DNA of 64,000 nt. Origin: Falsiroseomonas sp050563525 (GTDB lineage Bacteria > Pseudomonadota > Alphaproteobacteria > Acetobacterales > Acetobacteraceae). This document shows positions 48,201 to 56,231 of the stretch, in pieces. A program made the translations under genes and the position numbers. The notes under the pieces were generated by a model. That model made no database searches. It was not told where the DNA came from and saw nothing but the letters and a program-made list of their open reading frames with translations. The stretch is taken from positions 1 to 64,000 of the forward strand of contig NZ_JBNXUN010000015.1 of assembly GCF_050563525.1 (NCBI RefSeq). The letters are read 5' to 3'. Position 1 is the first letter of the stretch; each line of letters starts with the position of its first letter.

Positions 48201-48640
48201 GGCTCAAGGACGCACGAATGGCGGGGCGCGTGCGGCTCTTCTCGCTCCGCCACGACTTCCCGACGGAGTGGGCGCGCTTCAAAGCCGCGAAGCCCGCCAA
48301 CCCCGGCGAGTTCGTCGGCATGGCGGTCGAGCTCACGGACGGCCACTATCCCTTCTGGACGCGGGGCCAGCTCGCGGAGGTGGTCGCCGCCAAGCTCCTC
48401 GTAGCGCCGGATGCCGCCGTCGGCGCGGCGTTCGAGGTGTCCGGCAAGGCCGCGGCCGCGGCGGGGGAGCGGGACACGCTCGGCAAGGACGCCGAGACGG
48501 GGCTCTTCACCGGCGACTTCGCAAAGGGCTCGCCGAGCGCGGGTGGTGCGGGCTGGACCCCGGCCGGTGCCGTGCCGATTTTCTTTGAAAGCAACGCGGT
48601 GTTAGATGCCTGGTTAGCGATCGAGTGGCGGTCGGCCTAA
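45260..48640 (+). CDS. Tc toxin TcA subunit, C-terminal pore-forming and TcB-binding part (TccB-like)
   Basis: The 1126-residue protein carries the classical TcA C-terminal landmarks: YELAQRWLHNIFDPTDRS (about 155), FWKFRPF, YMVRTVTAYLDNLIAWGDLL and FRQDTRESINEAMSHYVLA (about 240-280), LILGRRPQ, a long coiled helical region for the translocation channel (about 560-800), a Gly/Ala hydrophobic loop, and a beta-rich TcB-binding end containing RRIRSVAVTIPCVLGPYASV and FEGSGAVSEWRIELPK. The ATG at 45260 follows GAGAGG by eight bases; a much longer in-frame extension back to 44972 lies inside the preceding gene. With the preceding gene it forms a two-piece TcA, as in TccA/TccB systems. Confidence 0.9.
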   Translation: MTNPLNATFHNGRDHIDWFVDGATGKLGKGHLSDINIPLPLTPGPTLTERRSLAYAFTAHQHPFVTALVERLAEGSVAGLQAANVEDAPGGAKLPDGSTRPLLHEEFFPAYAPTALVSAPHPVHRLEFGQGSAYGVYNDELFLHVHLAVAAHCTAEGRYELAQRWLHNIFDPTDRSDAPAPARFWKFRPFRTAKATSAERLMTNLATGADPALRDATVAAIEAWEREPFNPHLVARFRPDAYMVRTVTAYLDNLIAWGDLLFRQDTRESINEAMSHYVLASLILGRRPQRVPSRGQVAPQSYMQLRSSLDEFGNALRDIEADVVFNMTPAPAPGAAQGGRGTAAIESIGQSLYFCVPRDDRLLGYWDTVADRLFKIRNSLNLLGVFRQLPLFEPPIDPALLARAAASGLDVSAVLAGLNQPLPTQRFLPLVQRAAELCREVQSLGASLLSAMEKEDGEALQILRARHERSVLELAEQTRYAAVQEAAKSREAVERTLAAAAARWTHFNRLLGENPSAPPGLDPIDMDALAALRLRAAEPEMPGAEVEYDAAAGLTGDLQGRALNPQEKAEMDLLLTAQTLKDAAGTASLLAGPLGAIPDIGIWAAPLGAGGSVTIGGKQISAVAQFAAQALGNVADMVVYQAGRAAKIGGFVRREQEWTFQANQAALEINGILRQLRAAQIREAMAARELEVHRKQIENARAVEEFLADERKGKVTRKSLYAWMRKETRGLHSRAFQLALDVARKAERAFQHELGDRSARFIDGGYAAGREGLLAGERLLLDVRRMESGYHDANRRELEMVRHVSLRQLDPLALVALRTAGACTVRVPEEFFDLDAPGQYFRRIRSVAVTIPCVLGPYASVRCRLTLVRSSIRVSPNLLDGAYERDGEADRRFDDHMGSLETMVTSTAQNDPGVFEAGPRDERLMPFEGSGAVSEWRIELPKRFRAFDYATISDLILHMRITARQAGGLLQAKAEASIGDRLKDARMAGRVRLFSLRHDFPTEWARFKAAKPANPGEFVGMAVELTDGHYPFWTRGQLAEVVAAKLLVAPDAAVGAAFEVSGKAAAAAGERDTLGKDAETGLFTGDFAKGSPSAGGAGWTPAGAVPIFFESNAVLDAWLAIEWRSA

Positions 48641-48837
48641 CGGAAGCGCCAATGTCAACACTCAAGTAGTCCGGCGCCACGGTCGCGTCCCGGCATTCAT
48701 GTCTCGGAATGAGCACGAACGCGCCGCCACATTCCTGCCAGGAGAAAGCACTTGATCACGGTTGGCACTGAACGATAGCCTTTCGTGCCCGCGATGAAAT
48801 GCGGAGCGTGCATTGGCGGCAATGGAGGGCTGGTGCG
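48641..48837. other. Short intergenic gap after the Tc operon
   Basis: No gene or clear hairpin terminator seen. The gap is long enough for a separate promoter for the amidase gene. Confidence 0.3.
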
Positions 48838-49659
48838 ATGGCTCTTTTGCAAAAGTCCTGGATGCCACATTGCGCGATGAAACGCGTGATCTGCCACTGG
48901 ACGGCGGGGCAGCACAAGGCGAGCGCGCTGGACCACGAGCACTATCACATCCTCATCGAAGCCGATGGCCGACTTGTGCGTGGCACGCACAGCATCGAGG
49001 ACAACGTCTCGACGAAGGACAAGGTCTACGCAGCTCACACCCTGGGCTGCAACACCGGTTCGATCGGCGTCGCCGCGTGCTGCATGGCCGAAGCACACGA
49101 GAAGCCATTCAAGGGCGGCAGGAGCCCGATGCTGCGAAAACAGTGGGATACGATGGCCGCCGTCGTCGCCGAGCTCTGCCGCTTCTACCGCATCCCAGTC
49201 AGCCCGACGACGGTGCTGGGCCACGGTGAGGTTGAGATCCAACTCGGCATCAAGCAGAGGGGTAAATGGGATCCGATGATGCTCCCCTGGAACCCAGACC
49301 TAAGCAAGACCGAGGTCGGGAATGCGTTCCGCGCGTTGGTGCAGAGCGCGCTGGAAGGCGGCCACCCGGTGGAAGGGGTGCGCGAGGTGAGTGTCGTGGT
49401 CGGTGGTAAGGCGGTGGGGTCCGCCTTCATGGCCGACGGGGGAACCTGGGCCGCGGCGAGAGAGATCGCGCACTTCCTGAACTGGACAGTCGCCGAAGGC
49501 GAGGATGATGTCCGGTTCACCGGTGTCGGCAGTCCGCCGGCGCCGCTCCCTGCTATTGAGATGAACGGACAAGCCCATGTCGACATCGAGGACCTGACGT
49601 CGCGGCTCGGCCGGAAAATCGCGTGGGATCCGGCAAGCCGCACGGTCACCGTGGCCTGA
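48838..49659 (+). CDS. N-acetylmuramoyl-L-alanine amidase (PGRP/Amidase_2 type)
   Basis: The 273-residue enzyme would cleave the bond between MurNAc and the L-Ala of the peptide stem. The N-terminal amidase domain shows RVICHWTAG (zinc His), DHEHYHILIEADGRLVRG, HTLGCNTGSIGVAACCM and VLGHGEVEIQLG with KWDPMMLPW (second His and Asp as zinc ligands). These are the three expected ligands, so the enzyme is probably active. A C-terminal part (about 175-273) with two repeats around VVVGGKAVGSAFMADGGTWA and MNGQAHVDIEDLTSRLGRKI resembles a copper-amine-oxidase-N/stalk-type wall-binding domain. No signal peptide is seen, which suits a phage-endolysin style. It lies just downstream of the Tc genes. Confidence 0.88.
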   Translation: MALLQKSWMPHCAMKRVICHWTAGQHKASALDHEHYHILIEADGRLVRGTHSIEDNVSTKDKVYAAHTLGCNTGSIGVAACCMAEAHEKPFKGGRSPMLRKQWDTMAAVVAELCRFYRIPVSPTTVLGHGEVEIQLGIKQRGKWDPMMLPWNPDLSKTEVGNAFRALVQSALEGGHPVEGVREVSVVVGGKAVGSAFMADGGTWAAAREIAHFLNWTVAEGEDDVRFTGVGSPPAPLPAIEMNGQAHVDIEDLTSRLGRKIAWDPASRTVTVA

Positions 49660-49914
49660 GCCGCGACGATCCGGCGACGCCAAACAGTCTCAGCGCCGAG
49701 CGTTACCTCGTCGGTGAGGAACGAGAGCTTGATCCGTTCGCGTGTGGCCCGTGCATCGCTGCGGGGTCGGACATCGCGTCATTCCGCGGCGATCGCGCGG
49801 CGGGAATCGCCGACGTCTGCGGCGCCGGGGTCAGGTGGGGAGGAGCGATTAAATGCCGACGGCCGGCCGCGCCCGACCGAAGGTGCTTCCATCGCAAGCG
49901 GGCGATGCCGCCCG
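49660..49914. other. Gap before the CHAT gene
   Basis: No gene supported. The CHAT frame is open back to 49714, but the extra 67 residues are Arg/Ser-rich and unlike related proteins. Confidence 0.3.
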
Positions 49915-51528
49915 ATGAACAACGTTGCCACGGACCACGCAAGCATTGGCCTCACCGTCGCTCACGGCCACCTCGTCTTCGCACTCCATCCGATCCTGGT
50001 CGGCCACTACGAGGGCGACACTTTCGCGGGCGCCGAGGCGCAGCTCGACCGCGCGCTCCGCTTTCGCCTGACCGAACGTCGCCGCCTCGGCATGTACCTC
50101 GGTCCGCTCGACTCCGCGGCCCAGGGCCGGAAGGTGCTCATCGTCGGCGACCCTCGGGGCGTGCCGACCGAGGGCTTCGCCAGGCTGCCGGCCGCCGAAG
50201 CGGAAGCCAAGGCCGTGGAGCAGTGGCTGCGCGGGAAAGGCTTCACCGCGAAGATGCTGATTGGCGTTGGCGTCACGCTGGACCAGGTCTGCCGTCAGCT
50301 CTTCGCCGAAGCGTGGGAGATCGTGCAAATTGCCGCGCATGGCATCGTGAACAAGCCGCTGCCAGGCCCGGACGGAACGCAACGGCCGGCCACGTGCGTC
50401 GTGCTGGGCGGCGGCGTGGTGCTCGGCCCATCCGTGCTGTCGAAGCTGCCGGTCTGCCCGAGCATCGTCTTCGTAAATCGCTGCCACCTTGGCAAACTGG
50501 ATTCGCATGCCGAGGACGCGGCGCGGCAGGCGGAGATGGCGGGCCAGCCGGAACTCGCAGCGAGCGTCGCGGACGAGCTGATCCGGTCCGGCGTGAGCTG
50601 CGTCGTAGCGGCGGGCTGGGCCGTGGACGACGATGCCGAGGAGGCCTTCGCGCGCCGCTTCTACGCGGAGATGCTCGGCGGCGCGGATGTCGGCAGCGCG
50701 ACGCTCGCGGCCCGGCGCGCAGCTTACGACCTGCGCCCCGAAAGCAAAACCTGGGGCGCGTACCCGGACGTGACACCGGCGGAGATGAGCAGGCCACTCG
50801 GCGTGGAAGCCTTCGTCGATGCACAGGAGCTTCCGCCGGCGGAGGCGCCGGACTGCGGCGTGGCGCATGCTTCGGTTAGCGCCGCGGCAGCGTCGCCGCT
50901 CGTCGTCGTGGGGCAGCAACTCGTCGCCTTCCATATTGCGATTCCGGAGCCGGTGCGGTCGGTGCTGAGCCATGGCTTGCTAATCGCGGACCCGGCCGCC
51001 GACAGGCAGGCCCAGGGCGGACAGGACGCGGCCGGATGGTTCGCCGAGTGCACGGGCGTTCTCGGAAAGCTGCGCTGGAGGGTCGATCACGAGGTAACGC
51101 AGCAGTTAAGGACAGAGGGCCGGACGACGGTGCTGCACCAGACGCTCTTGCCGGCGCTGCAGGCGTTGCTCAGAACCCGCCGGACCGGCCGGGCGATCCT
51201 CGATCTGCTGGCCGGGATCGGCGTTGCGGGCGCTGCCGGTCCCTGGCTCGACTTGCTGGACCGCAAGGCACGCGGCAAGGGCCGCATCGGCGGGCTTGGG
51301 TTCGCGGCGCTCGATGGCGACGGTTCGGGTGGGGCGATCCTAACCGCGACGTTCCCGGCGGTGGACATCCCGCCGGAGCCTCACCCGCCCTTGCTCCTCA
51401 CCCAGGTCGCCGCGTACACGAACCTGCAGCTCGCAACTGTGCAGGCTGCGATCGGGGCGACGATGATCGCCACGACGCGCGACGCGCTTGCGGCCAAGCT
51501 CGCGCCCTTCCTTGCCGAGCACATCTAG
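49915..51528 (+). CDS. CHAT-domain caspase-like protease
   Basis: CHAT proteins are caspase-fold cysteine proteases. The 537-residue product opens with the segment typical of these proteins (ALHPILVGHYEGDTFAGAEA, LDRALRFRLTERRRLGMYLG). The catalytic core includes VLIVGDPRGV, EAKAVEQWLRGKGFTAKML, a His in VQIAAHGIV (His142) and a Cys in IVFVNRCHLG (Cys190), the expected His/Cys dyad. LIRSGVSCVVAAGWAVDDD and FARRFYAEML complete it. The C-terminal part (about 330-537) is an unassigned alpha/beta region. I prefer the ATG at 49915; 49714 is possible. The next gene, encoding a STAND NTPase, begins 22 bases after the stop, so this is probably an effector under its control. Confidence 0.85.
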   Translation: MNNVATDHASIGLTVAHGHLVFALHPILVGHYEGDTFAGAEAQLDRALRFRLTERRRLGMYLGPLDSAAQGRKVLIVGDPRGVPTEGFARLPAAEAEAKAVEQWLRGKGFTAKMLIGVGVTLDQVCRQLFAEAWEIVQIAAHGIVNKPLPGPDGTQRPATCVVLGGGVVLGPSVLSKLPVCPSIVFVNRCHLGKLDSHAEDAARQAEMAGQPELAASVADELIRSGVSCVVAAGWAVDDDAEEAFARRFYAEMLGGADVGSATLAARRAAYDLRPESKTWGAYPDVTPAEMSRPLGVEAFVDAQELPPAEAPDCGVAHASVSAAAASPLVVVGQQLVAFHIAIPEPVRSVLSHGLLIADPAADRQAQGGQDAAGWFAECTGVLGKLRWRVDHEVTQQLRTEGRTTVLHQTLLPALQALLRTRRTGRAILDLLAGIGVAGAAGPWLDLLDRKARGKGRIGGLGFAALDGDGSGGAILTATFPAVDIPPEPHPPLLLTQVAAYTNLQLATVQAAIGATMIATTRDALAAKLAPFLAEHI

Positions 51529-51550
51529 CCTGTCGCGAGGAGGGACTGAC

Positions 51551-54500
51551 TTGACCGCACAGCGCTCAATCCGGATCTTCATCTCCTCACCCTCGGATGT
51601 CCGGTCCGAGCGGCTCCTGGCTGAGCGTGTGATCCTGCGGCTGGCACGCGAGTTCGCCTACCAGTTTAAGGTCGAGCCGATTCTGTGGGAACGCGAGCCG
51701 CTGCTCGCGACCCACCATTTCCAGGACCTCATCCTGCCGCCGAGCCAGGCGGACATTGTGGTGACAGTGCTCTGGTCGCGCCTTGGCGTGCCGTTGCCGG
51801 TGGATCGGTTCCGCGGCGCCAAGTCGCTCGGTCCGGTCACCGGCACTGAATGGGAGTTCGAGGACGCGGTCGCCGGCTTTGAGCGCGCCGGGCTGCCGGA
51901 CCTGCTGCTCTACCGCAAGTGCACGCGTGTTACCGTTGAGCTCGGCGACCGCGCGGTGCTGGAAGAACAGCAGCGCCAGACGGAGTTGGTGGACGCCTTC
52001 ATGCGACGCTGGTTCCGCGCGGCGGAGGGTGGAGCCTTTACCGCCGCCTCCTGGGAGTTCGCGGGCTCGGCCGAGTTCGAGGCGCTGCTCGAGGAGCACC
52101 TGCGTGCGTTGCTCCGCCGCCGCCTGACTGGGCCCGCTGACATCGAGACCCCTGCCACGATCACCTGGACACAGGGATCGCCCTACCGCGGCCTGGAATC
52201 GTTCGAGCTCGACCATTCGCAGATCTTCTTCGGCCGCACCCGCGCACGCAATGAGGTGCGTGAGGCGCTGGAGCGCCGCATCGCGCAGGGCACCACCTTC
52301 GTCGCCGTCATGGGCGCCTCCGGCTCTGGCAAGTCGAGCCTCGTAAAGGCCGCGCTGCTGCCCGACCTGCTGCTGCCGGGGATGGTCGGCCGCGTCGCGC
52401 TGTGCCGCTACGTCATCACCCGCCCCGGCGCTGCCGCGGACCCGATCGCCGGGCTCGCCCAGGCGCTGCTGACCCCAAACGCGCTGCCGGAGCTTGCGCA
52501 GCCGCCGCTCGGCTACGGGGCGGCGTCGCTCCAGCGGCTGCTCGACGCCGCGCCTGCCGAAGCGGCGCAGCCGATCCGCCAGGGTCTCTCCGCCGCCGGC
52601 CGCGGCGCCGGCCTGACCGAACTCGGCGAGGCGCGGCTCGTCCTCATCGTCGACCAACTCGAAGAGCTGTTCACCAGTGGCATCGCACCGGCGGCCAGTG
52701 CCCGCTACGCGGCCGCACTGGAGGCATTGGCGCAGTCCGGGATCGTCTGGGTCTTCGCCACGATGCGCAGCGACTTCTTCGGCCGCCTCGCATCGAACCC
52801 GGTCCTCGCGGCACTCTGCGCGGGCGAGGGCACCTACGTGCTGACGCCGCCGGACGGGGGCGAGATCGGCCAGATCATCCGCCGCCCGGCGCGCGAGGCC
52901 GGGCTGCGCTTCGAGGTAGAGGAGCGGACGGGGGAGACCCTGGACGACGCAATCCGAGAGGCTGCGGCGCGGAACCCAGGCGCCCTGCCGCTGCTCAGCT
53001 ACCTTCTCGACCAGCTGTGGAACCGGCGCGGCGACCACGGGATGCTGCGCTTCGCTGATTACGAGGCGCTCGGCGGCCTGGAAGGCGCGATCGGGCGTCG
53101 TGCGGAGGAGGTTCTGTCCGCGCTGCCCTTGCCCGTGCAGGCCGCCTTCCCCGCGGTGCTGCGCGCCCTGGTCGTGGTGGACGGCGCCTCCGGGGCGCCG
53201 GCCGCGCGTGCCGCCCCGCTCTCCCGCTTCCCAGAGGGCAGCGAAGCGCGCCGGCTGGTGGATGCACTCACCGCGCCACAGGCACGTATCCTCGTGGTGG
53301 AGGGCGACGAGGGTGGCGTGCGGGTGCGTGTGGCGCATGAGGCGCTGCTCACCCATTGGGACCGCGCACGCGAGCGGATCACGGAGGATCGCCGCGACCT
53401 CCGCGCCCGCGCGCGGTTGGAGGAGGCGGAGTCCCGCTGGCGCGAGGCTGCGCAGACAGACCGTCCCAGTCTGCTGCTTGCGCCCGGACTGCCGCTGTCC
53501 GAGGCGGAGGACCTCGTGCTGCGTCGTGGCGAGGAGATCGACGCGTCGCTGCGCGCTTTCGTCGAGGCGTCGTCCCGCACGGCACAGGGCACACGGCGGC
53601 GGCGCGCACGAATCAGGGCGGCGGTCATGGCGTCGCTTGCCATCGCTGCGGTCCTCTCCTCCGGCCTCGCTTGGGTCAGCTGGCGCAACTGGCAAGAGGC
53701 CGGACGTGCAAACCAGGTCGCCGCGACTGTCCAGACCATCGCGCGCCACACGGCCGAGGGCGCCCCGATGCCGCAGCGCAGCCTGCTGCTAGCAGTGCAT
53801 TCGGCGAACATCGCTACCAGGGCCGGCGTGGGGCATCCGCTGGACACGCTAGACGAGGTGCGTCGCCAGCTTCGCGCAGCGGGCGGCGAGCCCCTCGCTG
53901 GCCATGAGGGCCGGGTGACGACTGCCGCGATCTCGGCCGATGGGCGCCTGCTGGCGACGGGTGGAGAGGACGGCGTCGTTCAGATACGCAGGCTCGACGG
54001 TCCCGATCCCGTCGCGCCGCCACTGACGGCCGGGCGCCACGACGGAGCGGTTCGGGCGCTGGCCTTCAGCCCAGACGGTGCTTGGCTGGCGACCGGCGGC
54101 GAGGATGGCACGCTGCGTCTCTGGCGTCCGGAGGAGGGCAGCGTGACGGAGGGGCCTCACGCCGCGCCGCCCGAACTCGGCGCGGTGCACTCCGTGGCGA
54201 TCCACCCTGGTGGGCACTGGCTTGCCTTCGGGACGGCGTCCGGCCACGTCTGCCTCTGGGCGTTCTCGGCCGAAGGCTTCGACGCGTCGCCCTGCACTGA
54301 GGGCAGGCACGGCGGCACGGTAGACAGTGTTTCCTTCAGCGGCGGAGGCCGCTGGTTTGCCAGCGCGGCGCTGCGCAGCAACGACAAACATGTCCATCTG
54401 AGGGACCTTGCGGCAACCCCGACGCCAGGACCGCCGAGGAAGCTCATCTACAACCAGGAGCAGGTGCAGTACGCGGAAGATGTTCTAACGGCGGTCGCCC

Positions 54501-56158
54501 TCGGCCCCGATGACACGCGGCTTGCGGCCGGCTACGGATATGCTGCCGAGGTCTGGGACCTGACGCGAGACACTCCGCCGTCTGCGGCCATGCTGCGTGC
54601 CGGGCACGGCCAATGGGTCACGGCGCTCACCTTCAGCCCCGACGGGCGCTGGCTGGCGAGCGGCAGCATCGACGCGTTAGGGCGCCTCTGGGACCTCTCG
54701 TCTCTAGCGGGGCCCAACACGGCACCAATCCTTCTGCACGGCCATACCGCCGCGCTCAGCGCGATGCGGTTCAGTCCGGATTCGGCCTGGCTCGCAACCG
54801 GAGCGGCTGATACGACGGCGCTGCTATGGGACCTGCGCACTCCGCGTGCCCTCGTGATGCGGCGCCTTGTCGGACAAGACCGGCCGATCGCCAACTTGGC
54901 CCTCGGGGGTGCCGAGGGTGCGCGCCACCTCGTCGCCTGGGGGAATGACGCGACGCCGAGGCTCTGGCGGATTCCTGATACGGCGGTCGACCCGTTGGTG
55001 CTGCGCGACGACGGCACGGCCCTGTTGAGCGCCGCGGTCAGCCCGGACGGGGCGTGGCTCGCAACCGCGCCGAACGACAAACGCAGGATCGTGCTGTGGT
55101 CGCTGCGCGATCCGCGACGGCCGGCCCGGATGCTTGACCTGCCGGCTCCGGCACGGGAGGTCGCCTTCAGTCCCGAGGGGCGTTGGCTGGCCGCGGCGTC
55201 CAACACCGATCCGCGCATCACCTTGTGGTCCCTGGCGGAGCCCGAGGCGGCGCCGCTGACGCTCACCGCGCCGGGCCCGGTGGAGTATGCTAGCCTCCAG
55301 TTCAGCCCCGACCGCCGCTGGCTCCTTGCTGCCGTCTGGGACGAAGCAGGAAGCGTGGCGTTCTGGGACTTGGCATCCGGCCCTCCGAACGCCCGCCCGC
55401 GGCACCTGTGCCGGCAGGGACCGGGGGCGCGCGCGGCCGCGTGGAGCGCGGACGGGCGCTTCGCGGCGACGGGGGGCGCGTCGGCGCACCGCGTATGGGA
55501 TCTCGGCGCACCCGATCCATGCGAGGCGTCCCAGTCGCCGGGGCCGCAGCACGACCAAATTGTGCACGTCGCGCTGAGCCCAGACGGCGCCTGGCTGTCG
55601 ACCGCAGGATTCGACCACCGAGGGCGCCTTTACGCCATCCAGCCCGGCACGGCGCCGCGCCAGCGAGCGGAGGCCATCTTCAATGACCGCGTCTTCGCGA
55701 CGGCCTTCAGCCCGGACGGCCGGCGTGTTGCGTTCGGCTCCTGGGACGGAACCGTTCAGGTCCTCGACCTGGGCGGCGTAGTGGGCGATGGTGCCGCGCC
55801 GCACGCGGCTGCGTTACGCGGCCATACCGGGCGCGTCCTCTCTGTGATCTTCAGCCCAGACAGCAGGTGGCTCGCCACTACTGCCGAGGACCACAGCGTG
55901 CGGCTTTGGGATCCGGCCGCGCCAAGAATCGCGCCGCTGGTCCTCCAGGGGCACGAGGCGAGCGTGTTCGGCGCGACGTTCCTCCCTGATGGCCGCATTG
56001 CCAGCCACGGAGCCGACGGTACGGTTAGGCTCTGGCACACATCGCTCGACAAACTCCTCGCGCTAGCCTGTCGTGTCGCTGGGCGACAGCTCACGGCCGA
56101 GGAGGTGCGCGACTTCATTCCAGATGCGCGCGGGGGGCTGCCCTGTGTCGCGCCGTGA
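51551..56158 (+). CDS. DUF4062 - STAND NTPase (nSTAND1) - WD40 sensor protein
   Basis: The 1535-residue protein has an NLR-like layout. An N-terminal DUF4062 domain (about 3-110: RSIRIFISSPSDVRSERLLA) is followed by an nSTAND1-type NTPase starting at SPYRGLESFELDHSQIFFGR, with Walker A GASGSGKSS (about 254-262) and Walker B RLVLIVDQLEELF (about 362). A helical region with RVAHEALLTHWDRARE (about 595), a single hydrophobic, possibly transmembrane, segment (about 690-710) and a C-terminal WD40 domain of about 15 blades (about 770-1500; for example GHEGRVTTAAISADGRLLAT, LRGHTGRVLSVIFSPDSRWL) follow. The start is a TTG with GGAGGG about seven bases upstream. Ligand binding by WD40, NTP-driven assembly and activation of the adjacent CHAT protease is the likely logic. 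Confidence 0.92.
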   Translation: MTAQRSIRIFISSPSDVRSERLLAERVILRLAREFAYQFKVEPILWEREPLLATHHFQDLILPPSQADIVVTVLWSRLGVPLPVDRFRGAKSLGPVTGTEWEFEDAVAGFERAGLPDLLLYRKCTRVTVELGDRAVLEEQQRQTELVDAFMRRWFRAAEGGAFTAASWEFAGSAEFEALLEEHLRALLRRRLTGPADIETPATITWTQGSPYRGLESFELDHSQIFFGRTRARNEVREALERRIAQGTTFVAVMGASGSGKSSLVKAALLPDLLLPGMVGRVALCRYVITRPGAAADPIAGLAQALLTPNALPELAQPPLGYGAASLQRLLDAAPAEAAQPIRQGLSAAGRGAGLTELGEARLVLIVDQLEELFTSGIAPAASARYAAALEALAQSGIVWVFATMRSDFFGRLASNPVLAALCAGEGTYVLTPPDGGEIGQIIRRPAREAGLRFEVEERTGETLDDAIREAAARNPGALPLLSYLLDQLWNRRGDHGMLRFADYEALGGLEGAIGRRAEEVLSALPLPVQAAFPAVLRALVVVDGASGAPAARAAPLSRFPEGSEARRLVDALTAPQARILVVEGDEGGVRVRVAHEALLTHWDRARERITEDRRDLRARARLEEAESRWREAAQTDRPSLLLAPGLPLSEAEDLVLRRGEEIDASLRAFVEASSRTAQGTRRRRARIRAAVMASLAIAAVLSSGLAWVSWRNWQEAGRANQVAATVQTIARHTAEGAPMPQRSLLLAVHSANIATRAGVGHPLDTLDEVRRQLRAAGGEPLAGHEGRVTTAAISADGRLLATGGEDGVVQIRRLDGPDPVAPPLTAGRHDGAVRALAFSPDGAWLATGGEDGTLRLWRPEEGSVTEGPHAAPPELGAVHSVAIHPGGHWLAFGTASGHVCLWAFSAEGFDASPCTEGRHGGTVDSVSFSGGGRWFASAALRSNDKHVHLRDLAATPTPGPPRKLIYNQEQVQYAEDVLTAVALGPDDTRLAAGYGYAAEVWDLTRDTPPSAAMLRAGHGQWVTALTFSPDGRWLASGSIDALGRLWDLSSLAGPNTAPILLHGHTAALSAMRFSPDSAWLATGAADTTALLWDLRTPRALVMRRLVGQDRPIANLALGGAEGARHLVAWGNDATPRLWRIPDTAVDPLVLRDDGTALLSAAVSPDGAWLATAPNDKRRIVLWSLRDPRRPARMLDLPAPAREVAFSPEGRWLAAASNTDPRITLWSLAEPEAAPLTLTAPGPVEYASLQFSPDRRWLLAAVWDEAGSVAFWDLASGPPNARPRHLCRQGPGARAAAWSADGRFAATGGASAHRVWDLGAPDPCEASQSPGPQHDQIVHVALSPDGAWLSTAGFDHRGRLYAIQPGTAPRQRAEAIFNDRVFATAFSPDGRRVAFGSWDGTVQVLDLGGVVGDGAAPHAAALRGHTGRVLSVIFSPDSRWLATTAEDHSVRLWDPAAPRIAPLVLQGHEASVFGATFLPDGRIASHGADGTVRLWHTSLDKLLALACRVAGRQLTAEEVRDFIPDARGGLPCVAP

Positions 56159-56231
56159 CACGCAACACGCGCGAAGCTATATAATGAGTAAGCGTGCGCT
56201 GTCGGCTGCGGCCGTGGCGGCTTGACGCGGC

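Noticed and set aside
51587..53749. 720-residue minus-strand frame opposite the STAND NTPase
   Set aside because: Complement of the Walker motifs and DUF4062 region; Arg/Gly/Gln-rich product without homology pattern.
56155..56184. GTGACA and TATAAT with 18-base spacing just after the STAND gene
   Set aside because: A plausible promoter by sequence, but it would read into the IS66 end with no gene on that strand; I do not list it as a feature.
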